Shown here piece after piece: positions 37,939 to 48,024 of a stretch of 64,000 bases of DNA; the stretch's first letter is position 1; each line of letters opens with the position of its first letter. Position numbers and translations under genes: made by a program. This DNA is from Microvirga mediterraneensis (GTDB lineage Bacteria > Pseudomonadota > Alphaproteobacteria > Rhizobiales > Beijerinckiaceae): positions 242,535 to 306,534 of the forward strand of contig NZ_JACDXJ010000002.1 in NCBI RefSeq assembly GCF_013520865.1, written 5' to 3'. The notes beneath the pieces were generated by a model. That model was not told the origin of the DNA, searched no databases, and worked only from the letters and a program-made list of their open reading frames with translations.

Positions 37939-38298
37939 ATCACCCCTTTCAATCTCTTGACCCTTGTCGCGCAATTTCGATTAGGATTTAGGTGAGAATA
38001 TACTCTCGCCTAGAGGCGGCGCTTTGATCTTGCGCAATAGCTTGGCCGCGAGGCACATGTTTTTGAGTTCACGTACACCGCCATCGCCGGCTAAACTCAA
38101 GCCAGCAACGTCTCACTGAGATCACCACTAGGTGATCCGGCAGCCCACGTTCAAGCTCCGGAAAGGCTGGCGCTAGGATCTTCTATCCCTCGTTTCATTG
38201 AGATGTTTCTCTGTGCATCTAGATATCGGTTCCGCATTACTGTTCCAGGGATGCTCGCCTGTGCGTCAATTTCCCGCCTCCGCTGCAATCCGGTACGG
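37939..38298. promoter_or_regulatory. Upstream region of usp with an imperfect FixK-like box
   Basis: TTGA (38024-38027), TCTTGC, GCAA (38034-38037) differs from TTGA-N6-TCAA at one base. No gene is supported in this 360-bp gap between usp and the phosphoketolase remnant. Confidence 0.45.
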
Positions 38299-39889
38299 TC
38301 AACCCCAATTGCGGATCTCCAACATGTCTTCACCATACCGTGAGATGTAGTCTCTGTGCTCGATCAGCTTATCCCGCACGGACTGCACGACGTATGCGGC
38401 CATTGGCGCCAGCTTCGGCACACGCCGGGCAACGGCTTCGACGAGATGGAACCGGTCGAGCGTGTTGAGGACCACCATATCGAAGGGCGTGGTCATGGTG
38501 CCCTCCTCGCTGAACCCATGCGCATGGAAGTTGGCGTGGTTCGACCGCTTGTAGGTGAGCCGGTGGATCAGGTGCGGTCGGTCTTCTTGAACACAGCATC
38601 GAGGCGGTTCGAGGCGGTCTCGTCCAGCCCGACCACATGGAAGTTGCGGGCTTGCGCGTTGAGATCGAGTACGTCGCGGAGATAGGTCCCTAGCACACGG
38701 GTGGCTTCGCCAAACACCTTTCCCGGCGCATCGACGTGAACAGCATAGTCCCGGAACTCCGGCAGGCGAAGCGGGTGCATCAGCAGGCCGCAATTGGCGT
38801 GCGGGTTGGCGCCCATCCGCCGCTCGCCTGCAGGTGCCAATGCGGCAATCTCTGGACGCAGCCTTCCGGACTCATCGAACAATTCCTCTGGCCGGTAACT
38901 CCGCAGCCACTATTCGAACTGCTTCCGGTGGGCAGGATTTCGGCGGGTCTCGACGAGCGGCACCTGATGCGACCGCCAGAATCCTTCCGTCTTGAGGCCG
39001 TCGACCTCCTTGGGTCCGGTCCAGCCCTTGGGTGTCCGCAGGACTATCATCAGCCAACGAGGCCGCTCGTGCCGCTCACCTGCCCTGGCGGCGTTCTGGA
39101 TCGCGGCGATCCGGTCGAGAACCGTGTCTAGGGCAGCCGCCAAGGCTTTATGCACGGTTTCGGGTTCGGTCCCCTCAACAAAGAAGAGCTCATGCCCATA
39201 GCCAATGAGGAGCTTTTCGAGTTCGTCGTGCCCCAACCGGGCCAGGATCGTGGGATTGGCAATCTTGTACCCGTTGAGGTGCAGGATCGGGAGAACGGCA
39301 CCGTCGTGAGCCGGGTTCAGGAACTTGTTCGAGTGCCATTAGGCGGCAAGCGGTCCGGTCGCGGCCTCGCTGTCGCCGATCACGCAGGCGACGATCAGAT
39401 TTGGATTATCGAAGGCAGCTCCATAGGCATGCAGGAGGGCATACCCCAGCTCCCGCCCTCATGGATCGAACCGAGCGTCTCGGGAGCGACATGGCTCGGG
39501 AAGCCGCCGGGAAACGAGAACTGGCGGAAGAGCTTGCGCGATCCGTCGGCATCCTGGGAAACGTCCGGGTAGATGTCGCCGTAGGTCCCCTCGAGATAGG
39601 TGTTGGCGACCATGCCGGGACCGCAATGACCGGGCCCGCAGACATACAGCACGTTCAAGCCCCGCGTCCGGATCACCCGGTTGAGATGGGCATAGACGAG
39701 GTTCAGCCCCGGCGTCGTACCCCAATGGCCGAGCAAGCGCGGCTTCACGTGCTCGGGCTTCAGCTCCTCCCGCAACAGGGGATTGTCCAGGAGATAGATC
39801 TGCCCGACCGACAGGTAGTTCGCGGCCCGCCAGTAGGCGTCGATCTGATCCAGTTCCCCGAGGCTCAGCGGCTTTCCGGATGGGTTCAT
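38299..39889 (-). pseudogene. xfp: Phosphoketolase, multiply disrupted
   Basis: The whole length of a xylulose-5-P/fructose-6-P phosphoketolase is present in pieces. The N-terminal thiamine-diphosphate domain is clear ([41 protein letters not shown]), as is the C-terminus ([33 protein letters not shown]). It is broken by a frameshift near 39425, TAA at 39339-39341, TAG at 38910-38912 and a frameshift near 38580. The central core is also shorter than usual. The intact enzyme would make acetyl-phosphate for AckA. It starts 19 nt after glgP. Confidence 0.92.
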
Positions 39890-39908
39890 CGTCTCTTTCT
39901 ATGGAAAA

Positions 39909-41609
39909 TCAAGGCCGGACATAGGCCTCGGTCGTGTAGCGGCGCATCATACGCTGGCTGTTGAAGTAAGACGCGATCTTGGAGATGCCCTGCTTCATCA
40001 TCCCAATCCATCGGGCGCGGTCCTGGTAGTAGATTGGCAGCACCTGCCCTTCGAGCTTGTCGTAGAGGTCAGGACCATGCCGCTCGGCTCCCTCGGACGC
40101 TCCCCGCTGTCCGATCGACCAGCCGGTGACCCCATCGACGCAAGCCTCGACCCACCAGCCGTCGAGCGTGCTGAAGTTCAGCACGCCATTGAGGGCAGCC
40201 TTCATGCCGCTCGTTCCTGACGCTTCCAGCGGCGGCAGCGGTGTGTTCAGCCACACGTCGGCTCCGGCAACCAAAGTGTAGGCCAGCTTCATGTCGTAAT
40301 TCGGCAGGAACGCCACGCGGATATCAGGGGCAAGCTGGCGCATCCGGTCATGGATGTCCTGGATCATATACTGGCCCTGCGTGTCGTGAGGATGCGCCTT
40401 TCCGGCCATCACCACCTGGAACGGGAACCTGGCGTTAATAGCGCGAAGCCGCTGCAAATCCGCGAACAGGAGGTCCGGGCGCTTGTAGCCTGTCATGCGC
40501 CGCGCAAACCCGATGAGGGGGACCCCGGAATCCATAGCGACGCCGGTGCTCTGCTGGATCTCCTTCAGCAGATCATGCTTGGCCGCCTGATGCGCAGCCC
40601 AGACATCCTCATCGCGGAGCTGATCGGCCCAGGCCAGAACCTCGGGTTCATGCCCCCAGTTGGGCAGTATCTTCTGATAGAGCTGGGCGAAAGCGGGATG
40701 GGTCCAGGTCGGAGCATGCACGCCGTTGGTGATCGCCGCGATCCTGTAACCCGGGAACATCTGCTGCGTTGTCTCAGCATGCCGCCGTGCCACGCCGTTG
40801 ACATAGCCGCTGAGATTCAACGCCAGCCGGGTCATGTTGAGCCGGTCCTCGCCAGCTAGGGGCTTGATCTCGTCAAGGGGAACGAAGTCGGAACCCAAAA
40901 CGCGCTCAAGGTCCTCGTAGGAGAAGCGGTCGTGCCCGGCCTCCACCGGGGTATGGGTGGTGAACACGCAGATGTCGCGGACATGGTCGGCTTCGTGATA
41001 CAATCCGTTGGATCCAGGCTGGTCCCGGCGCCTGCGACGCAGGAGCTCCAGGGTCAGGAAGGCCGCGTGGCCCTCGTTGAGGTGGTAGGTAGCGATGGCG
41101 AAGCCAAGGGCCTGGAGCAGGCGGACGCCGCCAATGCCAAGGACGATCTCCTGCTTGAGGCGGTAGACCTCGTCCCCACCATACAGCCGATCCGTGATCC
41201 TGCGGTCCTCGGGAGCATTTTGATCGAGGTCGGTGTCGAGCAGCAGCACCGGAATGGGGTGGCCGATGGGGCATGTCACGACGTAGAGCCATGGCCGGAT
41301 CCAGACGGATCGACCCTCCATCTGCACGGCGATCATGGCGTCCAGCGGCGTGGCCCAGTCCGCCGGGCTCCAAGGATCGTCATGCCCAACCTGGGAGCCG
41401 TCGGCGGCGATCGCCTGGCGCAGGTAGCCAGCCCGGCTTGCCAAAGTGACGAAGACTACCGGCAATTCGAGATCGGCGCAGGAGCGGGCCGTGTCGCCGG
41501 CCAGGATTCCGAGCCCACCACTGTAGGTGTGGATTTCCGGCCGCAGGGCGATCTCCATGGAAAAATAGGCAATGCTCGTGCGCTGGATGAAAGGAAGGAT
41601 TTCGGCCAC
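39909..41609 (-). CDS. glgP: Alpha-glucan (glycogen) phosphorylase
   Basis: The enzyme releases glucose-1-phosphate from glycogen with pyridoxal phosphate. Visible motifs are RTSIAYFSMEIALRPEIHTYSGGLGILAGDT at the N-terminus (in parts), ITNGVHAPTWTHP, GFARRMTGYKRPDLLF and the PLP-site region EASGTSGMKAALNG. The frame is open upstream to 41807, but a FixK box at 41680-41693 and lack of similarity argue for a start further in; GTG at 41609 (VAEILPFIQR) is my choice, without a clear ribosome-binding site. It heads an operon with the broken phosphoketolase. Confidence 0.88.
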   Translation of the reverse strand: MAEILPFIQRTSIAYFSMEIALRPEIHTYSGGLGILAGDTARSCADLELPVVFVTLASRAGYLRQAIAADGSQVGHDDPWSPADWATPLDAMIAVQMEGRSVWIRPWLYVVTCPIGHPIPVLLLDTDLDQNAPEDRRITDRLYGGDEVYRLKQEIVLGIGGVRLLQALGFAIATYHLNEGHAAFLTLELLRRRRRDQPGSNGLYHEADHVRDICVFTTHTPVEAGHDRFSYEDLERVLGSDFVPLDEIKPLAGEDRLNMTRLALNLSGYVNGVARRHAETTQQMFPGYRIAAITNGVHAPTWTHPAFAQLYQKILPNWGHEPEVLAWADQLRDEDVWAAHQAAKHDLLKEIQQSTGVAMDSGVPLIGFARRMTGYKRPDLLFADLQRLRAINARFPFQVVMAGKAHPHDTQGQYMIQDIHDRMRQLAPDIRVAFLPNYDMKLAYTLVAGADVWLNTPLPPLEASGTSGMKAALNGVLNFSTLDGWWVEACVDGVTGWSIGQRGASEGAERHGPDLYDKLEGQVLPIYYQDRARWIGMMKQGISKIASYFNSQRMMRRYTTEAYVRP

Positions 41610-41679
41610 AGTGATATTCCGGCTGATTGCTCGACCATGAGCTTGGATGAGGAAGCTATCCGTTATCCTCCAAGGAGCC

Positions 41680-41693
41680 TTGATGTGCGTCAA
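41680..41693. promoter_or_regulatory. FixK/FNR-type box between glgP and glgX
   Basis: TTGA (41680-41683), TGTGCG, TCAA (41690-41693) is a perfect palindrome of the FixK/FNR type. It lies 125 nt before the glgX start and about 70 nt before the preferred glgP start, so it may serve both divergent transcripts. Confidence 0.65.
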
Positions 41694-41817
41694 CACAAAC
41701 CTTAGCCATTGTGTCCTAAGCTGGCCTTGATCACAGCCTAGCGGAGACACCGACGATGAGAACGCCAGAAAAGGTCTGGGGCGGTTTCGATGGCCACTGG
41801 CGAACAAAGGATAGTCG

Positions 41818-43902
41818 ATGACTCAGGCAATGATGCCGCAATATGTCAAAGCGCTTCCGGTCAGCCAAGTTAAGATCGGACGCGGGGAGCCTCTTCCGCT
41901 TGGGCTGCATGATTGTCACGATGGTACGAACCTTGCTGTCTTCAGCCGTCATGCCACACGGATGACGCTGTTGCTGTACGAGAGTGCCAATGCGCCCTCC
42001 CCTTATATGAATTTCGATCTCGAAGCAGATCATCACCGGACAGGGGACGTCTGGCACGTCAGGCTCCATGGAGACCTTCGGGGCATGCTCTATGCCCTGC
42101 AAGCCGATGGTCCCAGGGGCGCGGATCAGGGGCACCGCTTCCAGCCGGACCAGCTCCTGCTCGATCCCTATGCGCCTTCGATCTCGGGCAATGCCTGGAG
42201 CCTGCCTCCGGAATCGTCTGTGGAGCCCGCCGCTTGCACTCACCGAGGTGTCATTGCTGACCACTGGTTTAACTGGCAGGGCGAGGTCCGTCCCCGTCAC
42301 CCGTGGAACAAGATAATCATCTATGAGACCCACGTACGCGGTTTGACGGTGCATCCCTCGTCGGGAGCCGAGCACCCCGGCCAGTTTCTCGGCGTGGTCG
42401 AGAAGATCCCTTATTTCAAGCGCCTCGGCATCACCGCTGTCGAACTGATGCCAGTTCAGGCCTTCGATCCTTATGCCAGACGGAAGCGGGATCCACTCAC
42501 CGGCTCATCGATGCCGAACTACTGGGGCTATGACCCGGTGGCGCTGTTCGCGCCGATGCCGGGGTATGCCGCCGGCTCTTCCCCCAATGCGCCGGTGACG
42601 GAGTTCAAGACGATGGTTCGCGAACTCCACAAAGCCGGCATCAAGGTCATTCTCGATGTCGTATTCAACCACACGGCCGAAGGCGACGAGACAGGCGAGA
42701 CCTCTAGCTTCCGCGGGCTCGACAATGCGATCTACTACATCCTGTCGCCGGACCGCCGCCGCTATCTCGACTTCACCGGGTGCGGGAACACGCTGAACTG
42801 CAATCATCCGGTCGTGCGCAACATGATCGTCGACTGCCTTCGGCACTGGGTGGTGCAGATGCACGTGGACGGCTTCCGGTTCGACCTGGCCTCGATCCTG
42901 GGCCGGGATGCCGGCGGTAAGATCCTGCCGAACCCGCCTCTGCTGGAGCAGATCGCCGAGGATCCGCTGCTGCGGGATGTCAAGCTCATCGCCGAGGCCT
43001 GGGATGCCGGGGGCGCATTCCAGGTGGGTGAGTTCCCTGGCACCCGTTGGGCGGAATGGAACTGCCATTACCGCGATGATGTCCGGCGGTTCTGGCGGGG
43101 TGATCCCGGCATGACGGGCCGATTCGCCACCCGCCTCTGCGGCAGCGCCGACCTCTATCATCAGAACGGCAATGGCTCCCCCGTCAAGAGCATCAATTTC
43201 ATCACTTGCCATGACGGCTATACGCTGAATGACCTCGTCTCATACGCAACGAAGCACAACGAAGCCAATGGCGAGGGGAACCGTGACGGCCTAAACGAGA
43301 ACTATAGCGACAACAATGGCGCTGAAGGTTCCGTGGCGGATCGCACGATCGACGCGATGCGGCTGCGTCAGATCAAGAACATGCTCACGTCTCTGTTCGT
43401 CTCGCGCGGCATACCCATGATCCTTGGCGGTGATGAGTTCCGCCGCACGCAGGGCGGCAACAACAACGCCTATTGCCAGGACAATGAGACGTCGTGGTAC
43501 AACTGGAAACGCGCCGATTGCAATCAGGATCTGGTCAACTTCGTGAGCGACCTGATAGCTCTACGCCAAGCGCACCCTGTTCTCAGTGCGGATCGCTTCT
43601 ACACTCCTGAAGAGATCGAGTGGTTCGGCCCGGAGGGAGGCCCAGTAGACTGGGACGGTGCCGGCAACCAAGTCGGCTCCGTGATCCGTGAGAACGGGGA
43701 CGGAGCGTTGTGCCTTCTCTTCAACGCTGCCCGCACTCCATGCCGGTTTATTATCCCGTCTGCGGCGAAGAATTGGCAAGTCGCCGTGGATACGGCAGCA
43801 TCTGTAACGAAAGCTTCGAACGCAACATCTGATGAAATCATGCTTGAGGGGCGCACTACAATGGTTCTCGTCTCCACGGAGGTGGCTTCATGGCTTGACT
43901 GA
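41818..43902 (+). CDS. glgX: Glycogen debranching enzyme GlgX
   Basis: The 694-residue GH13 isoamylase-type enzyme hydrolyses alpha-1,6 branches left by the phosphorylase. An N-terminal CBM48-like domain (GLHDCHDGTNLAVFSRHATRM) leads to the TIM barrel. The catalytic residues are Asp in VDGFRFDLASIL, Glu in LIAEAWDAGG and Asp in FITCHDGYTLNDL. The flanking family motifs VILDVVFNHTAEGDE and MILGGDEFRRTQ are present. The length is normal. It is divergent from glgP across a FixK-type box, so glycogen breakdown at low oxygen is the likely role. Confidence 0.95.
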   Translation: MTQAMMPQYVKALPVSQVKIGRGEPLPLGLHDCHDGTNLAVFSRHATRMTLLLYESANAPSPYMNFDLEADHHRTGDVWHVRLHGDLRGMLYALQADGPRGADQGHRFQPDQLLLDPYAPSISGNAWSLPPESSVEPAACTHRGVIADHWFNWQGEVRPRHPWNKIIIYETHVRGLTVHPSSGAEHPGQFLGVVEKIPYFKRLGITAVELMPVQAFDPYARRKRDPLTGSSMPNYWGYDPVALFAPMPGYAAGSSPNAPVTEFKTMVRELHKAGIKVILDVVFNHTAEGDETGETSSFRGLDNAIYYILSPDRRRYLDFTGCGNTLNCNHPVVRNMIVDCLRHWVVQMHVDGFRFDLASILGRDAGGKILPNPPLLEQIAEDPLLRDVKLIAEAWDAGGAFQVGEFPGTRWAEWNCHYRDDVRRFWRGDPGMTGRFATRLCGSADLYHQNGNGSPVKSINFITCHDGYTLNDLVSYATKHNEANGEGNRDGLNENYSDNNGAEGSVADRTIDAMRLRQIKNMLTSLFVSRGIPMILGGDEFRRTQGGNNNAYCQDNETSWYNWKRADCNQDLVNFVSDLIALRQAHPVLSADRFYTPEEIEWFGPEGGPVDWDGAGNQVGSVIRENGDGALCLLFNAARTPCRFIIPSAAKNWQVAVDTAASVTKASNATSDEIMLEGRTTMVLVSTEVASWLD

Positions 43903-44277
43903 CAATCCTCGTCCAGAATAAAGGACCGCGCTGGCCGTTCTTTGCCACTTGAAGGTCAGGGACCTCGAAGAAGCGCATTTTCCACAGCAGCAGCCTCGGG
44001 TTACGCAATTCACGAAGATGCCGCAACGTGCCTTCTGGCGCTTGCGGGGGCTCCCAAATTTCGGCCTGGTGCCCTCGGATGTGGTATCGTCCATAGGTTC
44101 AAGAGCGCTGGAGATGTTTCTTCCGCTATCTGTCGCCTCTATTCAGAGGAAGGATTAGAGGCAGTAGGACAGATCACGACATGCTTCCCATTCCGCGTCA
44201 CAGCGATCAGGGGTGGGGCAGCGTCAATGTCCGGCTCTCAGATTGCTTGGATCCCGCGCTCGAACACACTAAGTGTT
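43903..44277. other. 375-bp spacer, no supported gene
   Basis: Frames on both strands here are short, Cys/Arg-rich in an unnatural way, and without ribosome-binding sites. I see no clear terminator or promoter. Confidence 0.5.
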
Positions 44278-45405
44278 TTATTCGCCCGCGAGAGCACGCC
44301 CGACGAGATTGAACGGGGTTGCCAGAGCCGTACCGGCTGCGTTGAACACGAAGGCGCCAGCCTGGCGCAACGGGTCGCTATGACGACCATCAGCCGTGAC
44401 TGAGGAGTAGATGGCCGCGAAGGTGATGAACCGGTCGTGGTTCAATGGGTCAGACGCATTCACTGTCGAGATGTCAATCACCCTCAGGTCAGCCTGTCGG
44501 GCGACGTCCTGGACCCTGGGATCTGTCACGTCCAGCGTGCCCACCCGTTCCCGTCCGCCCGACAGACGGCTTGAGACGGCAAGCGCCCGATCATCTTTCG
44601 CGACCAAGACAGTCAGGGGCGGCGACATCGGGCCGACCGTCGCTATCTGGGCGCGGAACACATCGAGGTCGATGTCCGGGGCAGCGAGCACCACCTGGAG
44701 TTTGTCAACGACACTGTCCCTGCGCTGAAGACGAAGCTGGCGCAGGGTCTCCATCGTGAGCCACGCGCCCATGCTGTGCCCTGCTACAATCACCTCCCTC
44801 ACGGAGCGCTCACCGGCCAGCATGGAGAGGACATGGGCCAGGTAGTCCCTTGAGTAAGTGACGGCATCCTTGTCCGCAACGTACCCCGTGATGGCCGCCT
44901 CTGAGGGCCAGGCGAACAGGACCGGCACTGTCATCGGCTGTGCATCAGCACTCAACTGGGCAAGGCGGAACAGTGCTTCCTGGAAGTTGGTGTTGTAGCC
45001 GTGAACGAAGATGCCGGCGTCCCGTTTGCCACCTGCTGCCTCACTGCCAATCCTTTTGCGGAAGCTAGCCTCATCGAGGGCAGTTTGGCGAACCGTTACA
45101 AAGCTCGTGGCAGGATCTGGATTGGAGCCAGGCCACTCGATGGCGCCTGGCCTGTGCCCTGGCGGGATCGAGATCGTGAACTCGGCATAGTTGAGACTGG
45201 GCGCCCGCCCGCTCGTGAAGGCATTCTGCCCTGGCAGGATCCGCTCCCGGGTGGTGGCCACATAGACGGTCACCAGGCGTGCGGCGGGAGTTGTTGCGGC
45301 AACAGGCGCCAGGACCTCAGGTCCGGGCCGCCCCGCACACGCGCTGAGGACAAGTGCTAGAAGGCTCATCATGAGCAAGGAACGAAGCGGGAGATGCGGG
45401 GGCAT
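44278..45405 (-). CDS. Lipoprotein with alpha/beta-hydrolase fold (DUF900)
   Basis: The ATG at 45405 gives a lipoprotein signal: basic N-terminus, hydrophobic LLMMSLLALVL, lipobox LSAC with Cys at residue 23. The mature part is a DUF900-type esterase/lipase-like domain. It has the nucleophile elbow VAGHSMGAWLTMETL (Gly-His-Ser-Met-Gly), an oxyanion region (IFVHGYNTNFQEALFRLAQL) and a C-terminal His in LNHDRFITF. It should be anchored to a membrane facing the periplasm. The substrate is unknown. An ATG at 45468 lacks signal-peptide logic. Confidence 0.88.
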   Translation of the reverse strand: MPPHLPLRSLLMMSLLALVLSACAGRPGPEVLAPVAATTPAARLVTVYVATTRERILPGQNAFTSGRAPSLNYAEFTISIPPGHRPGAIEWPGSNPDPATSFVTVRQTALDEASFRKRIGSEAAGGKRDAGIFVHGYNTNFQEALFRLAQLSADAQPMTVPVLFAWPSEAAITGYVADKDAVTYSRDYLAHVLSMLAGERSVREVIVAGHSMGAWLTMETLRQLRLQRRDSVVDKLQVVLAAPDIDLDVFRAQIATVGPMSPPLTVLVAKDDRALAVSSRLSGGRERVGTLDVTDPRVQDVARQADLRVIDISTVNASDPLNHDRFITFAAIYSSVTADGRHSDPLRQAGAFVFNAAGTALATPFNLVGRALAGE

Positions 45406-45615
45406 GTTCAAGGGGAACCTGAGCTGAACGGCTGCTTTAAGGCGGAAACATACGGAGAGCTTCATCAATCCACTGCGCGGCCCTCACGGCGAATTGAGGA
45501 TTGATCCCGTGCGCTCGTCTGTGGGAGTGCTATGGAGATAGAACAGAAGTGCTCTACGCAAAGCCAGCCTGCTGTTCAGATCAGAATCTCCCAATGCCGG
45601 CATCCCGAGTGCCAT

Positions 45616-45846
45616 CTATGATGAGGCCTGCGCGAGTACCTTCAGCCCTTGCGGTGTGATCGCATAGAGGATTGGTCCATCTCCTGAGACGCGGTCGGCA
45701 TCAGCGTCATGTTTTGTGCACCAGCCGTGTTTGAGACACTGGCCCAAGGGACCTCTCGTGGCGGGTTGTGGGCCACGCGCCAGCATCTGCAGGAACTCGA
45801 TCTCAGTTTTGCGCGGGGCGCGCGGCTGGCGCTTCCTCTGGTACAT
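45616..45846 (-). CDS. Small basic hypothetical protein, 76 aa
   Basis: The sequence ends PILYAITPQGLKVLAQA, which resembles the wing of a winged-helix protein, and the middle has HGWCTKHDAD. The N-terminus is Arg/Lys-rich (YQRKRQPRAPRKTEIEFLQML). No ribosome-binding site is obvious, so this is a tentative gene. If real it may be a small DNA-binding protein. Confidence 0.4.
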   Translation of the reverse strand: MYQRKRQPRAPRKTEIEFLQMLARGPQPATRGPLGQCLKHGWCTKHDADADRVSGDGPILYAITPQGLKVLAQASS

Positions 45847-46188
45847 TACCGCCTTTGTCAGCTCAGTGATGAACAGGAATGTCGATCAGGTGGAGCACGC
45901 GTCACGACAGGTCGCGAGGCATATGGGCCATGCACGGCACTAGCCCAGTTTGCTAGGCGAGCACCTGGATCCGGTCACCCATATCCCGAGTAGACCTGAT
46001 CTCGAGAGCAAGGGCCACAATCAGCGTAGTACTCCTCAGTACTTGCTTAGCATGTAGAATCGCACGAGGCTCTTGGCCTCGCGATGGTCATGGATTGAGG
46101 GCCTGTCCAACCCAGTGACCTGGTGGTCCACGAGACGACCACGGCGGCACATCGCTGTGGCCAATCGACAGCAGGCTCGGAGGTGAGG
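45847..46188. other. 340-bp spacer with a short palindromic pair
   Basis: AGTACT, a palindrome, occurs twice 4 nt apart (about 46027-46042), a possible operator. No gene is supported. Confidence 0.35.
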
Positions 46189-46216
46189 CAACGCCCGGTG
46201 GAGGAACCGGGCGTTG
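46189..46216 (-). terminator. Hairpin terminator of the porin-like gene
   Basis: An 11-bp perfect stem CAACGCCCGGT / ACCGGGCGTTG with a 6-nt loop lies 28 bp after the stop codon of the outer-membrane protein gene. The T-run is short. Confidence 0.65.
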
Positions 46217-46243
46217 CAGGGCGCGTTGCCGATGCGACAGGTC

Positions 46244-46927
46244 TTAGTACGAGCTGAACTTGTAGTTCAGACCAGCGCGCACCACGCCGAACTCGGTTTC
46301 ATCGCGGCCAGCGATCACCGGCAGGTCGTCATCGTCCTGCTCGAGGTTGACGTACAGGCCCTCGACCTTGGCGGTCAGGTTATCGGTGAAGGCGTACTCG
46401 ACACCGGCACCAAGGGTCCAGCCGACGCTCACATCGTCAGAGGTGTAGAAGCCGTTGCTGACCTCGCCATAGGCCAGACCACCGGTGGCGTAGATGAGCG
46501 CGCGATCGAAGGCCACACCGACGCGGGCACGCACGGTGCCGAACCAGCTGTCGGAATCATCGTCGTCAAGGACGCCGCCGAAGTTGTTGTCGCCGCCGAT
46601 ATCGGCATACTGGATGTCGGTCTCAACACCGAGCACGAAGGAGCCGATCTGGTAGTTGTAGCCGATCTGACCACCACCGACGAAGCCACCTTCGTCGTCG
46701 GCCTCGAACGTTCCGACACCCGGGATCACCACGTCGTCATCATTGGTGTTCCAGCCATAGCCCGCGTTCACACCGACATAGAAGCCTGTCCAGGTGAAGA
46801 CCGGAACAGCCGCGACAATCGGAGCCGGAGGGGCGGAGCGAACCGGCAGGTCGGCCGCGTGGGCCGCGGTTCCGAGGGCCGTGGTCACAGTCAAGGCAGC
46901 GAGGAGAGCTTTGAGTCCGTTGCTCAT
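46244..46927 (-). CDS. Outer-membrane beta-barrel protein (Omp25/Omp31-like)
   Basis: A signal peptide (LKALLAALTVTTALGTAAHAADL) is followed by the Rhizobiales Omp25-type start: PAPIVAAVPVFTWTGFYVGVNAGYGW. Eight alternating strands can be traced (FVGGGQIGYNYQIGSFVLGVETD, FGTVRARVGVAFDRALIYATGG, AGVEYAFTDNLTAKVEGLYV) and the protein ends LNYKFSSY. It is exported to the outer membrane and may stabilise the envelope. The loops are very Asp-rich (DDDDSDSW). AAAGGAACAACA before the ATG at 46927 decides the start. Confidence 0.92.
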   Translation of the reverse strand: MSNGLKALLAALTVTTALGTAAHAADLPVRSAPPAPIVAAVPVFTWTGFYVGVNAGYGWNTNDDDVVIPGVGTFEADDEGGFVGGGQIGYNYQIGSFVLGVETDIQYADIGGDNNFGGVLDDDDSDSWFGTVRARVGVAFDRALIYATGGLAYGEVSNGFYTSDDVSVGWTLGAGVEYAFTDNLTAKVEGLYVNLEQDDDDLPVIAGRDETEFGVVRAGLNYKFSSY

Positions 46928-47147
46928 TGTTGTTCCTTTCAGGGTGATGGACCGGCACATCGGTAGGCGCAAATGCACGGTCGCGCTATTGCAGATCAGA
47001 CACACTCATCATTTAACGCTCCAGTATCGTAACATTTATTCCTTAACGACTTCTCTCTCGCTCTGCCCTTGACGGGCCACCGTATACCGGGCTTACTCCG
47101 CATCGTCTGCCAATGCAGCAACCTCCGAGTAGATGAGACAAAACCTT

Positions 47148-47176
47148 GCCCTGCCGTCCAAAAGGCAGGGCTTTTT
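47148..47176 (+). terminator. Strong rho-independent terminator, possible end of a small RNA
   Basis: A perfect 8-bp stem GCCCTGCC / GGCAGGGC with an 8-nt loop is followed by five T. No rightward protein gene lies upstream, and a TTGACG -35-like box occurs near 47068. A small RNA of about 80 nt is possible. Confidence 0.7.
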
Positions 47177-47273
47177 GTTGATAAATAGCACGCTTTCGCG
47201 CCTTTGCGACTTATGATATCGTAACGGCCAAGGTCACTGTGGGAAGCCCAGTGGAGAACCAGGAGGGGCCAAC

Positions 47274-47921
47274 TTGGAACAGGCTAAAGCAAAACGTGCC
47301 GGACGACCGTCGCTTGCTGAAGCCGAAAGACTGACAGACCGGATAATCGAGGTCGCAACGCGGTTCTTCCTTGATAAGGGGTTCGATGCGACCAGCATCG
47401 ATCAGATCGCCGCCGAGGCGAAGATTTCCAAGCGCACCCTGTACACGCGCTTTCCAACCAAGGCCGATCTGTTCGAGGCCGTGATCGTCACAGCTTATGA
47501 GACCGGCATCACGTCCATTGAGGCCGCTGAGCGGAAACTCGGCACGACACAGGAGAGGCTGTATGCCCTTTCTTTGTCGCTGTGGGCCGAGATCACGACA
47601 CCGGACTCAATCGCCTTGGAGCGGCTGGTCACGGCTGAGGCGGTCCGCTTTCCACACATGGCCCGCGTCATGAACAACGCCGGTGCTCATCGTGTTGCCC
47701 AGATGGTCTAGCAGATCCTGCTCGATGGGATCGCAGCGGGGCAACATCGGCAACTCGATGTCCGCTTTGCCGCCGAGCAGTTCTTTAGCTCCGTTATCCT
47801 GGGTGGGTTCCATCGTGTGCTGATTGGACTGGAGCTGCCAGATCTGAACTATGTCCGCAAGCGGCACCTTCAGAAAGCAGTCGATCTCTTCCTGCGAGGA
47901 TGCGGGCCTGAAAAGGTCTGA
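47274..47921 (+). pseudogene. TetR/AcrR regulator with a premature TAG
   Basis: From a TTG start after AGGAGGGG the frame gives a TetR HTH (RIIEVATRFFLDKGFDATSIDQIAAEAKISKRTLYTRFPTKADLF in parts) and a ligand domain to GAHRVAQMV. TAG at 47709-47711 then stops it. The same frame resumes at once (QILLDGIAAGQHRQLDV, FFSSVILGGFHRVLIG) and ends at 47921, the normal length of about 215 codons. One base change would explain it. A shortened repressor with an intact HTH might still be made. Confidence 0.85.
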
Positions 47922-48024
47922 GTTCCTGCAATGCTGGCACGGTGTGCATCAGCGTACGCATCCGAGCTGGGCCGTCTTGTAGAATTGAGGCATTTGGAAG
48001 AGCACTGGCTATATCGACGTCGAT

